Source: Streptomyces sp. MMG1533
GTDB taxonomy: Bacteria; Actinomycetota; Actinomycetes; Streptomycetales; Streptomycetaceae
Assembly: GCF_001279775.1 (NCBI RefSeq)
Contig: NZ_LGDG01000221.1
Span: 20,472 to 84,471 of the forward strand
Reading direction: 5' to 3'
Length of the DNA: 64,000 nucleotides
The position numbers and the translations under genes were made by a program. Shown piece by piece: positions 35,724 through 45,500 of this stretch. Position 1 is the stretch's first letter. Each line of letters opens with the position of its first letter. The notes beneath the pieces are model-generated. The model saw nothing but the letters and a program-made list of their open reading frames with translations, had not been told where the DNA came from and did not search any database.

Positions 35724-37208
35724 ATGTTCCTGACGATCAGTACCACCGGCACCCCCGAACGCCCCGCCACCGATCTCGGCTTCCTGCTGCACAAGCATCC
35801 CGAGAAGGCGCAGGCGTTCTCCACGTCCTACGGCAAGGCGCACGTCCTCTACCCCGAGGCGGACACCGAGCGCTGCACGGCGGCGCTGCTGTTGGAGGTC
35901 GACGCGGTGGCACTGGTCAGGCGCGGCAAGGGCAAGGGGCGCGGCGGCGCTCCCGACGCGGCGCTCGCGCAGTACGTCAACGACCGCCCGTACGCCGCCT
36001 CCTCGCTCATGGCCGTGGCGCTGAGTGCCGTCTTCTCCAGTGCGATGCGGGGCGTGTGCAACGCCAGGCCCGAAGCGGCCGGGCGGACCAGGCCGTTGCG
36101 CATCGAGGTGCCCGCGCTTCCGGCCAGGGGCGGCCCGGATCTCGTACGAAGTCTCTTCGAGCCGCTCGGCTGGGCGGTGACCGCCGAACCGGTCGCGCTG
36201 GACAGCGAGTTCCCGGAGTGGGGCGACTCGCGGTACGTGCGCCTCGTACTGGAGTCGGACGCGCTGACCCTCGCCGAGGCCCTGCGGCACCTGTACGTCC
36301 TGCTCCCCGTCCTCGACGACGCCAAGCACTACTGGGTGGCTCCCGACGAGGTCGACAAGCTGCTGCGGGCCGGTGAGGGCTGGCTGCCCGAGCACCCGGA
36401 GCAGAAGCTGATCACCAGCCGCTATCTGTCGCGCCGCTGGTCGCTGACCCGGCAGGCCATGGAGCGGCTGGAGCTCGTGCGGCTGGCCGAGGCCGACGAC
36501 ACGGAGGTCGAGGAGATCGACAACGCCGTCGAGGCGGAGGCCGAGACGGAGGAGAAGCCGACCCCGCTCGCCGTGCAGCGCCGGGACGCGATCGTCGCCG
36601 CGCTCCAGGCGTCCGGCGCCGCCCGGGTGCTCGACCTCGGCTGCGGGCAGGGCCAGTTGGTGCAGGCCCTGCTCAAGGACCCGCGGTTCACCGAGATCGT
36701 CGGCACCGACGTGTCGATGCGGGCGCTCACCATCGCCTCCCGTCGGCTGAAGCTGGACCGCATGGGGGAGCGGCAGGCCTCGCGCGTCCAGCTCTTCCAG
36801 AGCTCGCTGTCGTACACCGACAACCGGCTCAAGGGGTACGACGCCGCCGTGCTGAGCGAGGTGATCGAGCATCTCGACCTGCCGAGGCTGCCGGCCCTGG
36901 AGTACGCGGTGTTCGGCTCGGCCCGTCCCCGGACCGTGCTGGTGACCACGCCCAACGTCGAGTACAACGTGCGGTGGGAGAGCCTTCCGGCCGGACACGT
37001 CCGGCACGGCGACCACCGCTTCGAGTGGACGCGCGCCGAGTTCCGGGAATGGGCGGACGCGGTGGCCGGACGGCACGGATACGACGTGGAGTTCGTACCG
37101 GTCGGGCCCGACGACCCCGAGGTGGGCCCGCCCACACAGATGGCCGTTTTTTCCATGGGCGCAGCCGGTGTCAAGACCGTGCACGAGAAGGAGGCGAAGG
37201 CAGCATGA
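35724..37208 (+). CDS. hen1: 3'-terminal RNA ribose 2'-O-methyltransferase Hen1
   Basis: A 494-residue RNA-repair methyltransferase that 2'-O-methylates the 3' end at a broken RNA before sealing, making the repaired site resistant to further cleavage. The N-terminal half (about 1-250) is the ligase-activating/RNA-binding domain. The C-terminal half is the SAM-dependent domain with VLDLGCGQGQL (near 302), GTDVSMRAL, and the Mn2+ ligands Glu-x2-Glu-His in SEVIEHL (near 378) plus His in GDHRFEW. The stop overlaps the pnkp start (ATGA). ATG 35724 matches the family start MFLTIS. Confidence 0.96.
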   Translation: MFLTISTTGTPERPATDLGFLLHKHPEKAQAFSTSYGKAHVLYPEADTERCTAALLLEVDAVALVRRGKGKGRGGAPDAALAQYVNDRPYAASSLMAVALSAVFSSAMRGVCNARPEAAGRTRPLRIEVPALPARGGPDLVRSLFEPLGWAVTAEPVALDSEFPEWGDSRYVRLVLESDALTLAEALRHLYVLLPVLDDAKHYWVAPDEVDKLLRAGEGWLPEHPEQKLITSRYLSRRWSLTRQAMERLELVRLAEADDTEVEEIDNAVEAEAETEEKPTPLAVQRRDAIVAALQASGAARVLDLGCGQGQLVQALLKDPRFTEIVGTDVSMRALTIASRRLKLDRMGERQASRVQLFQSSLSYTDNRLKGYDAAVLSEVIEHLDLPRLPALEYAVFGSARPRTVLVTTPNVEYNVRWESLPAGHVRHGDHRFEWTRAEFREWADAVAGRHGYDVEFVPVGPDDPEVGPPTQMAVFSMGAAGVKTVHEKEAKAA

Positions 37209-39748
37209 CCGAGACGCAGAACAAGGGACGGGTCCTCCCCGTCACCGACCTCTCCCTGGTCGTCCTCGTCGGCGCCTCCGGCTCCGGCAAGTCCACCTTC
37301 ACGCACCGGCACTTCAAGCCGACCGAGATCATCTCCTCCGACTTCTGCCGAGGCCTGGTCTCCGACGACGAGAACGACCAGAGCGCGACCCGGGACGCCT
37401 TCGACGTCCTGCACTACATCGCGGGCAAGCGGCTGGCCGCCGGCCGCCGCACGGTCGTGGACGCCACCAGCGTGCAGCAGGACTCGCGTCGGCAGCTGAT
37501 CGACCTCGCCAAGAAGCACGACGTGCTGCCCATCGCCATCGTGCTCGACGTGCCGGAGGAGGTGTGCGCCGAGCGCAACGCGGCCCGCACCGACCGTGCC
37601 GACATGCCACGGCGCGTGATCGGCCGCCACATCCGCGAACTCCGCCGCTCCGTGCGGCACTTGGAGCGCGAGGGCTTTCGGAAGGTGCACATCCTCCGAG
37701 GCGTCGAGGACATCGAGAACGCCACCGTCGTCACCGAGAAGCGCTTCAACGACCTGACCCACCTCACCGGCCCCTTCGACATCGTCGGCGACATCCACGG
37801 CTGCGCCTTCGAACTGGAGACGCTGCTCGGCAAGCTGGGCTACACCGACGGCGTCCACCCGGAGGGCCGCACCGCGGTCTTCGTCGGCGACCTCGTCGAC
37901 CGCGGCCCGGACAGCCCGGGCGTGCTGCGGCGCGTCATGTCGATGGTGAAGTCGGGCAACGCCCTGTGTGTGCCCGGCAACCACGAGAACAAGTACGGCC
38001 GTTACCTCAAGGGCCGCAAGGTCCAGCACACCCACGGACTCGCCGAGACCATCGAGCAGATGGACTGCGAGAGCGAGGAGTTCGTCGCCGAGGTCCGGGA
38101 GTTTATCGACGGGCTGGTCAGCCACTACGTCCTCGACGGCGGCAGGCTCGTCGTCTGCCACGCCGGTCTGCCGGAGAAGTACCACGGCCGCACCTCCGGC
38201 CGGGTCCGCTCGCACGCCCTGTACGGCGACACCACCGGCGAGACCGACGAGTTCGGGCTGCCGGTGCGCTATCCGTGGGCGGAGGACTACCGGGGCCGAG
38301 CGGCCGTGGTCTACGGCCACACTCCGGTCCCCGAAGCCACGTGGCTCAACAACACCATCTGCCTGGACACCGGCGCCGTCTTCGGCGGCAAGCTCACCGC
38401 GCTGCGCTGGCCGGAGCGCGAGCTGGTCGACGTACCGGCGGAGCAGGTCTGGTACGAGCCGACGAAGCCGCTGCGCAGCGAAGCGCCGGGCGGAAACGAC
38501 GGACGCCCGCTCGACCTCGCGGACGTGCACGGCCGCCGGGTCGTGGAGACACGGCACGCGGGCCGGGTGGCGGTCCGGGAGGAGAACGCCGCGGCGGCCC
38601 TGGAGGTCATGAGCCGTTTCGCGGTGGACCCGCGGCTGCTGCCGTACCTTCCGCCGACCATGGCGCCGACCGCCACCTCGCACATCGAGGGCTACCTGGA
38701 GCACCCGGCAGAGGCCTTCGCCCAGTACAAGGAGGACGGCGTCGAGCGGGTCGTGTGCGAGGAGAAGCACATGGGCTCGCGGGCGGTGGCCCTGGTGTGC
38801 CGGGACGCCGAGGCGGCCCGCAATCGCTTCGGGGTCGACGGCCCGACGGGTTCCCTCTACACACGCACCGGCCGCCCGTTCTTCGACGACGCGTCGGTGA
38901 CCGAGGAGATCCTCGGCCGCCTCAGGACGGCGATCGGCGAGGCCGGCCTGTGGGCCGAACTGGACACCGACTGGCTCCTGTTGGACGCCGAGCTGATGCC
39001 GTGGTCGCTGAAGGCCTCCGGTCTGCTGCGGTCGCAGTACGCCGCCGTGGGTGCCGCGTCCGGCGCGGTCTTCCCGGGAGCCGTGGCGGCCCTGGAGGGC
39101 GCGGCGGCACGCGGAGTCGATGTGTCGGACCTGCTGACCCGTCAGCGCGAACGGGCCGACGCCGCCTCGAAGTTCACGGACGCCTACCGGCGCTACTGCT
39201 GGACCACGGACGGTCTCGACGGCGTCCGCCTGGCACCGTTCCAGATCCTCGCCGTCCAGGGCCGCAGCCTCGCCGGACTGCCGCACGACGAGCAACTGGC
39301 CCTGCTGGACCGGCTCGTGGAGCACGACGCCACGGGTCTGCTGCAGACCACCCGGCGCCTGTACGTCGACACCGGGGACCCGGAGTCGGTGCGGGCGGGC
39401 GTCGACTGGTGGCTGGAGATGACCGGACGCGGCGGCGAGGGCATGGTCGTCAAGCCGGTCGGCGCGATGGTCCGCAGCCCGGAGGGACGTCTCGTGCAGC
39501 CCGGCATCAAGTGCCGCGGCCGCGAGTACCTGCGGATCATCTACGGTCCGGAGTACACGCGCCCGGACAACCTCACCCGGCTCCGCGGCCGGTTCCTGAA
39601 CCACAAGCGGTCGCTGGCGATCCGCGAGTACGCGCTCGGCCTGGAGGCGCTCGACCGGCTGGCCGAGGGGGAGCCGCTGTGGCGGGTGCACGAGGCCGTG
39701 TTCGGGGTGCTGGCGCTGGAGTCGGAGCCGGTGGACCCGAGGCTGTAG
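37205..39748 (+). CDS. pnkp: Polynucleotide kinase-phosphatase-ligase Pnkp
   Basis: An 847-residue RNA-repair enzyme that heals and seals RNAs cut by ribotoxins. The N-terminal kinase has P-loop GASGSGKST (residues 23-31). The central metallophosphatase, from about residue 190, has GDIHG, GDLVDRG, GNHEN and GHTPVPE. The C-terminal adenylyltransferase/ligase, from about residue 480, has its nucleotidyl Lys near residue 521 in EEKHMGSRA, and later GEGMVVKP and IKCRGREYLRI. All three modules are intact. Bacterial Pnkp needs Hen1 to complete ligation, and the two genes overlap by four bases. A strong hairpin follows. Confidence 0.97.
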   Translation: MTETQNKGRVLPVTDLSLVVLVGASGSGKSTFTHRHFKPTEIISSDFCRGLVSDDENDQSATRDAFDVLHYIAGKRLAAGRRTVVDATSVQQDSRRQLIDLAKKHDVLPIAIVLDVPEEVCAERNAARTDRADMPRRVIGRHIRELRRSVRHLEREGFRKVHILRGVEDIENATVVTEKRFNDLTHLTGPFDIVGDIHGCAFELETLLGKLGYTDGVHPEGRTAVFVGDLVDRGPDSPGVLRRVMSMVKSGNALCVPGNHENKYGRYLKGRKVQHTHGLAETIEQMDCESEEFVAEVREFIDGLVSHYVLDGGRLVVCHAGLPEKYHGRTSGRVRSHALYGDTTGETDEFGLPVRYPWAEDYRGRAAVVYGHTPVPEATWLNNTICLDTGAVFGGKLTALRWPERELVDVPAEQVWYEPTKPLRSEAPGGNDGRPLDLADVHGRRVVETRHAGRVAVREENAAAALEVMSRFAVDPRLLPYLPPTMAPTATSHIEGYLEHPAEAFAQYKEDGVERVVCEEKHMGSRAVALVCRDAEAARNRFGVDGPTGSLYTRTGRPFFDDASVTEEILGRLRTAIGEAGLWAELDTDWLLLDAELMPWSLKASGLLRSQYAAVGAASGAVFPGAVAALEGAAARGVDVSDLLTRQRERADAASKFTDAYRRYCWTTDGLDGVRLAPFQILAVQGRSLAGLPHDEQLALLDRLVEHDATGLLQTTRRLYVDTGDPESVRAGVDWWLEMTGRGGEGMVVKPVGAMVRSPEGRLVQPGIKCRGREYLRIIYGPEYTRPDNLTRLRGRFLNHKRSLAIREYALGLEALDRLAEGEPLWRVHEAVFGVLALESEPVDPRL

Positions 39749-39779
39749 TCGGCCACTGGGATCTGTGAGGGTCGGTTTT

Positions 39780-39813
39780 CGGCCGAGTCGCCCAACTGGA
39801 GGGCGCTCGGCCG
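39780..39813 (+). terminator. Terminator after pnkp
   Basis: CGGCCGAG / CTCGGCCG enclosing CGCCC / GGGCG with one bulged T and a 7-nt loop, starting 31 nt after the pnkp stop. It separates the RNA-repair operon from the conflict trio transcriptionally. Confidence 0.7.
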
Positions 39814-39917
39814 GACTTCGACCCGCGCGGCCCCGCTTGTCCCTGGTTAACCGCCAGTTGCCGTGCTAACTTCGCAGGTCGGTCAGGCAGGCATACCGGC
39901 TTCATGGGGGACAGTCG

Positions 39918-41456
39918 GTGAAGACAGGCGCGGGGTTCGGCAGGCCCGAGGACGGTTCCGCGCGCCCGCAGGCACTGCAGCTCCTCCAGGACCTGACCGA
40001 CGGCCTGTGCGAGCTGAGCTGCACGGAGGACTCCGAGAGTCGCCGCCAGTTCGCCACGCTCCTCGGACAGTACCTCGGCCGGCCGGTCGACGTACGTGGT
40101 GTCCGACAGCGTGACGACGTGGTGGCGCTGGTCCGGGTCGCGTTGAACGTGGCGGGCGGGGAACGCGTACTGGTCGGGGTGGTCCGTCTCCTCGAAGGAA
40201 ACCCGGCGGGCGACGAACTCGACCGGCTGATCGACCCCTTCCCGGCCGCCGCCTCCGAGACGCCGCTCGGCCCGCTCAGCCGTGACGACGAGAGCAGCGC
40301 CCGTGCCGTCCTGGCCAAGGGCGAGATCTCCGCGAGCCGGCTGCGGGACGACCTGGTCGGGGAACTCAACGGACTCGACCTGCCCACGGGGCTCTTACCG
40401 GAACAGCTCTTCACACACGTCCTGGAGTGGAACACCCAGCCCGACGGCCTGCCGCCCGCCGTGCTCCTCCTGGACCGCGCGGCCCGGCTGGCCCTGGCCC
40501 CCAGCCATCGCGCCGCCCTGTCCGGCTGGACCGACGACTGGGCCGGGCGCGCCGGTCTGACCCAGGAACTGGAGCGGCGCAGGGCGGCGCGCGTCGGCGT
40601 GGCGAGCGACCCCGACATTCCCTGCTGCCTCATCGTGGCGGTCGAGCCGGCCCGGGACGGCACCGACGAGATCGTCGTACGCCCCTGGCTCAACACGGTC
40701 CCCGGACACTGGAACCCCCAGCCCGGCGAGCCGGCCACCACCACCCTCGACGGCCTCGGCACCGCCGTCGAGCAGGCGCTCAGGCAGGGCGCCCGGCTCT
40801 GGACGGTGCCGCGCGAGCCCGAACCGGGCGGACGCGTGCAGCCACCGCCGTACATCGAGTTCGTCCTGCCGTACGACCTCCTCAACCACGATGTGGCCGG
40901 GCTGACCCACCGGATCGGCGACGGGCGGCCGCTGCCGCTCGGGCTGAAGTACGGGGTGCACTTGCGGAGCCTGGAGCGCATGCGCAGCAACGACGCGCTG
41001 GTCAGGGAGCAGTGGAGGGAGCGGTGGCGCACCCTGCGGGAGCACGGGGTCACGGTCCACGGCTGGAGTGAACCGGATGGTGGGCGCCTCGACGCATGGC
41101 AGGCCGTACTTGCCGGGGAGAACAGACATACGGCCGTGGTGCTGGACGCCCCGGCCGACCGCCTTGCCCTGGAGGCGCTCAAGGCCGCCATCGCGGAGGG
41201 GATCGGACTCGCGGTCTGGGACCGCAGAGGTGTTTTCGACGAGGAACGCCGGGAGGTGGTGACCGCCGTGTTCGCCGCCGTGCCGACGCCTGCCCGAATT
41301 CCGACAGCCATTCACAGACTGCGGCAGAAGGCCGAGTCGCACACCCAGGGGCCGAGCCGGCTCCTGGGCCGGCACATCGGCTTCTTCTGGGACGATCCCA
41401 CCCGACTCGTTGACATCGACCCCGGCGATCTCGCCGGCGAGGAGGCACCGGCATGA
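39918..41456 (+). CDS. VMAP-type protein with N-terminal effector-associated domain
   Basis: A 512-residue protein. Residues about 20-105 form a small helical domain (LTDGLCELSCTEDSESRRQF ... ELDRLIDPF) like an effector-associated domain of the EAD2 type. Residues about 190-495 resemble VMAP-C: a VLLLDRAARLAL region, PPPYIEFVLPYDLLNHDVAG, LPLGLKYGVHLRSLERMR, WRERWRTLREHG and VVLDAPADR. VMAP is the third member, with MoxR and vWA, of predicted NTP-dependent conflict systems. GTG 39918 follows GGGGGA. The stop overlaps the MoxR gene by four bases. Domain names are from memory and need profile confirmation. Confidence 0.75.
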   Translation: MKTGAGFGRPEDGSARPQALQLLQDLTDGLCELSCTEDSESRRQFATLLGQYLGRPVDVRGVRQRDDVVALVRVALNVAGGERVLVGVVRLLEGNPAGDELDRLIDPFPAAASETPLGPLSRDDESSARAVLAKGEISASRLRDDLVGELNGLDLPTGLLPEQLFTHVLEWNTQPDGLPPAVLLLDRAARLALAPSHRAALSGWTDDWAGRAGLTQELERRRAARVGVASDPDIPCCLIVAVEPARDGTDEIVVRPWLNTVPGHWNPQPGEPATTTLDGLGTAVEQALRQGARLWTVPREPEPGGRVQPPPYIEFVLPYDLLNHDVAGLTHRIGDGRPLPLGLKYGVHLRSLERMRSNDALVREQWRERWRTLREHGVTVHGWSEPDGGRLDAWQAVLAGENRHTAVVLDAPADRLALEALKAAIAEGIGLAVWDRRGVFDEERREVVTAVFAAVPTPARIPTAIHRLRQKAESHTQGPSRLLGRHIGFFWDDPTRLVDIDPGDLAGEEAPA

Positions 41457-42571
41457 GCGCGCACGAGCGGACGTCCCCGAACGGCTGGCGCGTCTTTCAC
41501 GCCACGGGCAGCGCCCCGGCCGTCCCGCCCCGGCTGCCGGAGCCGCCGCCCTGGCGCAGCTTCCGCGGCGACCCGCTCCAGCCCACGCCGCCGGACGACC
41601 CGGAGGCCGCCCTGCGCCGCCTGGGCCCCGGCGACATCACCCCGCAGCTCGGCCCGGACGAGATCGACACCGTCAACGCCGCCCTGCTGCTGCGCCGGCC
41701 CCTGCTGATCACCGGCCCGCCCGGCGTCGGCAAGTCCACCCTCGCCTACCTGATCTCCCGTGAACTGGGCCTGGGCCGGGTCCTGGAGTGGAACATCGTC
41801 AGCCGTACGACCCTGCGCGACGGCCTGTACGTCCACGACGCCATGGGACGCGCCCAGGCCATCGCCGCCTGGCAGGCCGGACTGCGGGACGCGGGCGGCC
41901 CCGAGGGCGCGGCGGCCGACGTGGCGGGGGCGGCCGACGTGGCGGGGGCGGTCGAGGACGTCAACCCGGGTCTCTTGTCAAGAGATCGTCAACTCCCGCC
42001 GTTCCTCGGCGACTTCATCACCCTGGGTCCCCTCGGCACAGCCCTGCTGCCCTACGATCGTCCCCGTGTGCTTCTCGTCGACGAGCTCGACAAGAGCGAC
42101 ATCGACCTGCCGAACGACCTGTTGCACGTCCTGGAGAACGGAAGCTATGACGTCCCGGAGCTGGTGCGCGACGCCGCGGACACCGCGCGCGTCCACACCA
42201 GCGATCCCGGGGGCCATGCGCTGGTGCGCGGCGGACGTGTCGAGTGCCGGGAGTTCCCGGTCGTGGTGATCACCAGCAACGGAGAACGCGAATTCCCCGC
42301 GGCCTTCCGCCGGCGCTGCCTGCCGCTGGAGATGCGCACCCCCACCCGGGAGCAACTCCTGGCCATGGTCGAACGGCACCTCGAAGGCCGCCCGCAGGGC
42401 ACCGAAGACCTGGTCGACCTGTTCGTTCAGCGGGTCCAGGCCGGCGGAACCCACTCCCTGGACCAGCTACTCAACGCTGTCCAGATGACTACCGCGGGTG
42501 GTTTCCAGGCGGATGGTGACGGGCGTAAGCTCGTGGAAATGCTGCTCCGCGACCTCGCGAAGGGCCGCTGA
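41453..42571 (+). CDS. MoxR-like AAA+ ATPase
   Basis: A 372-residue AAA+ chaperone-like ATPase. Walker A is GPPGVGKSTLAYLI, Walker B is RVLLVDELDKSDIDLPNDLL, sensor 1 is VVVITSNGEREFP, and an arginine-rich FRRRCLPLEM follows. A loop between Walker A and B contains a duplicated ADVAGA unit. MoxR proteins act with vWA partners to remodel targets; the partners here are the VMAP protein upstream and the vWA-STAND-TPR protein downstream, both translationally coupled. Shorter MoxR proteins lack the roughly 60-residue Pro-rich N-terminus. Confidence 0.9.
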   Translation: MSAHERTSPNGWRVFHATGSAPAVPPRLPEPPPWRSFRGDPLQPTPPDDPEAALRRLGPGDITPQLGPDEIDTVNAALLLRRPLLITGPPGVGKSTLAYLISRELGLGRVLEWNIVSRTTLRDGLYVHDAMGRAQAIAAWQAGLRDAGGPEGAAADVAGAADVAGAVEDVNPGLLSRDRQLPPFLGDFITLGPLGTALLPYDRPRVLLVDELDKSDIDLPNDLLHVLENGSYDVPELVRDAADTARVHTSDPGGHALVRGGRVECREFPVVVITSNGEREFPAAFRRRCLPLEMRTPTREQLLAMVERHLEGRPQGTEDLVDLFVQRVQAGGTHSLDQLLNAVQMTTAGGFQADGDGRKLVEMLLRDLAKGR

Positions 42572-45500
42572 ATGACCGGCTTTCCCAGGGAGCGCGCGTC
42601 CGGGCTCGGCGACGGAGGTCCCGTATCGGGGTCGTCGCCTCCTTCGGCGTTCTCCGAGTCCGTCGAGTACACGCGAGAGCACGGAGCGACGTTCTCCGCC
42701 GCCCTGGACCAGGACGCACCGGCCCGGCCCCCCTACGCCGAGGAACAGTCCACGCCGCGCTGGCAGGAGGTCGCCGACGCGGTCTGGCTCGCCGCCCACT
42801 GGTCCCGCCACGACCGCCCGCCAGGGGAAGGCGCGGCGCAGGGGCCCGAGTCCACACCCACGCCCCCGTCGTCCACCCGCACGGACGCCGACGCCGTACG
42901 ACGCCCCGACGCGCCCGCGATCGACGAGGCGAGCCCCGCGGCCCCGCCTGCCGCGGACGCCCCGCGACGGCCGCGGCGCTCGCCCGCCGACGCCGACCCC
43001 CTCGGCCTGCAGGCCCCGCCGCCCCGGGGCCCCGCGCACCGGCCCGGCCCGCCGGACACCGACGGCGCGAGGGACGAACTGTCCGTACCCGCCCGGCTGT
43101 TACCCCACCCCGAAGGGCCGTTCGCGCTGCACGTGGGGCGCCCCCTGCTGCCCGACGACCGCCCCCAGCAGGGGACCGGCCGGGCCACGGCCCTGCTCGC
43201 CCGCGCCCTGCACCAGCTCGCCCGGCGCATCCCCTCCCGCGACACCCTGGAGCTCGACGAGGAGACCACCGCCGAGCAGGGCCTTGCCGACGGCATGTGG
43301 CTGCCCTTTCTGCGGCCCGCCCGCACCTCCGCCTTCGACCTCATGCTGCTCGTCGACGACGCGCCCACCATGCGGATCTGGGAGGAGGCCGCGTCCCACC
43401 TCGCCCGGGCCGCCGAGCACAGCGGCGCATTCCGGGGAGTGCGCACGGTCCGGGTGAACGTGCCGCGCACCGGCGCCGCAACCCTGCGCTGGAGCACCGG
43501 ACGGGCCGCCGCCGACCCCGCCGAACTCCTCGACGGACGCGGCGGCCGGATCTTCCTCGTCGTCACCGACGGCCTCGCCCACGGCTGGGCCGCGTCCGCC
43601 GCAGACGAGCTGCTCGGCCGACTCGCCCATGCGGGTCCCACCGCCCTCGTCCACCTGCTGCCGCCGCACCTGCGCCACCGCTCCTCGCTCTACCCCTACC
43701 AGGCCGTCCTGGAGGCCGGAGGCTTCGGCGCCGCCAACAACGGCCTCGCCCACTGGGCGCCGCCCGGCGGCCCCGACCCGCTGCGCCCGCTGCCTGCGGC
43801 GGGCGACGGCTCGGTGCCGGTGCCCGTGCTGTCCCTGAAGGCCGGTTCCGTCTCGGCCTGGGCCGACCTCGTCACCTCAGAGCGTGGCGTACGCCGCGCG
43901 CTGCCCGTCGTCCTGGCCGGCACCCTCACCAAGGGTGCCCCCGCGCCCGGACTGCGCGCCCCGCGCTTCCCACGCGCCGCCACCGCCGCCGTCCGCAGAT
44001 TCTTCACCCTCGCCACCCCCGCCGCACGTCGGCTCGCCACCCAACTCGCCGCCATTCCCTTCGAGTTCGACCTCGTGGAACAGCTGCGACGGCGCACCAT
44101 GCCGGAGACCGGCCCCGACCACCTCGCCGAGATCCTGATGGGCGGGCTGATCGACTGGGACAGCGGCGGCGAGGGCCGGCCCGAGTTCGCCGAAGGGGTG
44201 CGCGAGGCGCTGCTGGCCACCACCACCCGCAGCCAACTCGCCCGCACCGTCAGCGTGGTGGGCGAGCTGCCCGCCGCCGGCGAGCGCGGCCTCGCGCTGC
44301 GTGCCGCCCTGCGCGACCCGGCCGGCACCACACTGCCCGACCCCGCCGAGCACGGCTGGGTGCGCAGCGAACTGGCCGTGATGCGCGCACTGTCGGGACC
44401 GTACTCCGAACGCGCCAAACGCATCGAACCCAACCTCGCCAGGCTCGGATCCGGTGCCGCCGAACGGGTGCCTGCCCGTTTGCCCGTGGGCTCACTCCCT
44501 GAGGTGAACCACGCGGGCGGCGGGGGATCATCCGGCGGCGGAGAAGGCAGGGATCCAGCAGACGTCCCCGACGGACCTGGAGAACCCCCCGTGCAGAGCC
44601 TGGTAACCGACGAGAACCAACAAGAAGCCCCGGAGGCTGAGCAGCTCATGCAGCGCACCACGACCGAAACACCGGCTCTTCTGGTGAACGTTCCCCTCAG
44701 GAACACGTCGTTCGTCGGCCGCCAGACGCTGCTGAGGTCCGTGGAGGAGCAGCTCAGCGCCCAGGACACCGCGGCCGTGCTGCCGCACGCACTGCACGGC
44801 CTCGGCGGCGTCGGCAAGTCCCAGCTCGCGCTGGAGTACATCTACACGCACCAGCACGACTACAAGGTGATCTGCTGGATCCCCGCCGAGCGCGAGAGCC
44901 TCATCCTGGCAGCCCTCGCCAGTCTGGCCGCCCAGCTGGGCGTCGCCCCGACCGGCCAGGACAGCCTCGGCGCGCCCGCCGCCAACACCGCCGTGCCCGC
45001 CGTACTGGAGGCACTGCGCACCGGAGCGCCGTACGACAACTGGCTGCTCGTCTTCGACAACGCGGAGGACGTCGAGGCGGTGCGCAACTACTTCCCCACC
45101 AACGGGCCCGGCAAGGTCATCGTCACCTCCCGGAACCGGGCATGGGAACGGGTCGCCACCCCGCTGCCCGTCAACGTGTTCGAGCGCGAGGAGTCCATCG
45201 AGCTCCTCCAGAAACGCTCGCCCGACCTGAGTCCCGAGGACGCCGACCGGCTCGCCGAGGCCCTGGGCGACCTGCCGCTCGCCGTCGAGCAGGCGGGCGC
45301 CTGGCGCGCGGTCACCGGCATGCTCGTCGACGAGTACCTCGACCTGCTCGACCAGCGCAGCCCCGAGATCCTCGAACTCGACCCCAACCCCGACTACCCG
45401 GTCTCCGTCGCGGCCGCCTGGGACATCTCGCTGGAGCGGATCCAGCAGAACAACCCCGGCGCCAGGCAGCTCCTCGACATCTGCGCCAGCATGGCGCCCG

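Noticed and set aside
36422..39691. 1089-codon open frame on the minus strand
   Set aside because: It is the antisense shadow of hen1-pnkp. It has no ribosome site or family sequence, and its codon bias is that of the complementary strand of well-recognised genes.
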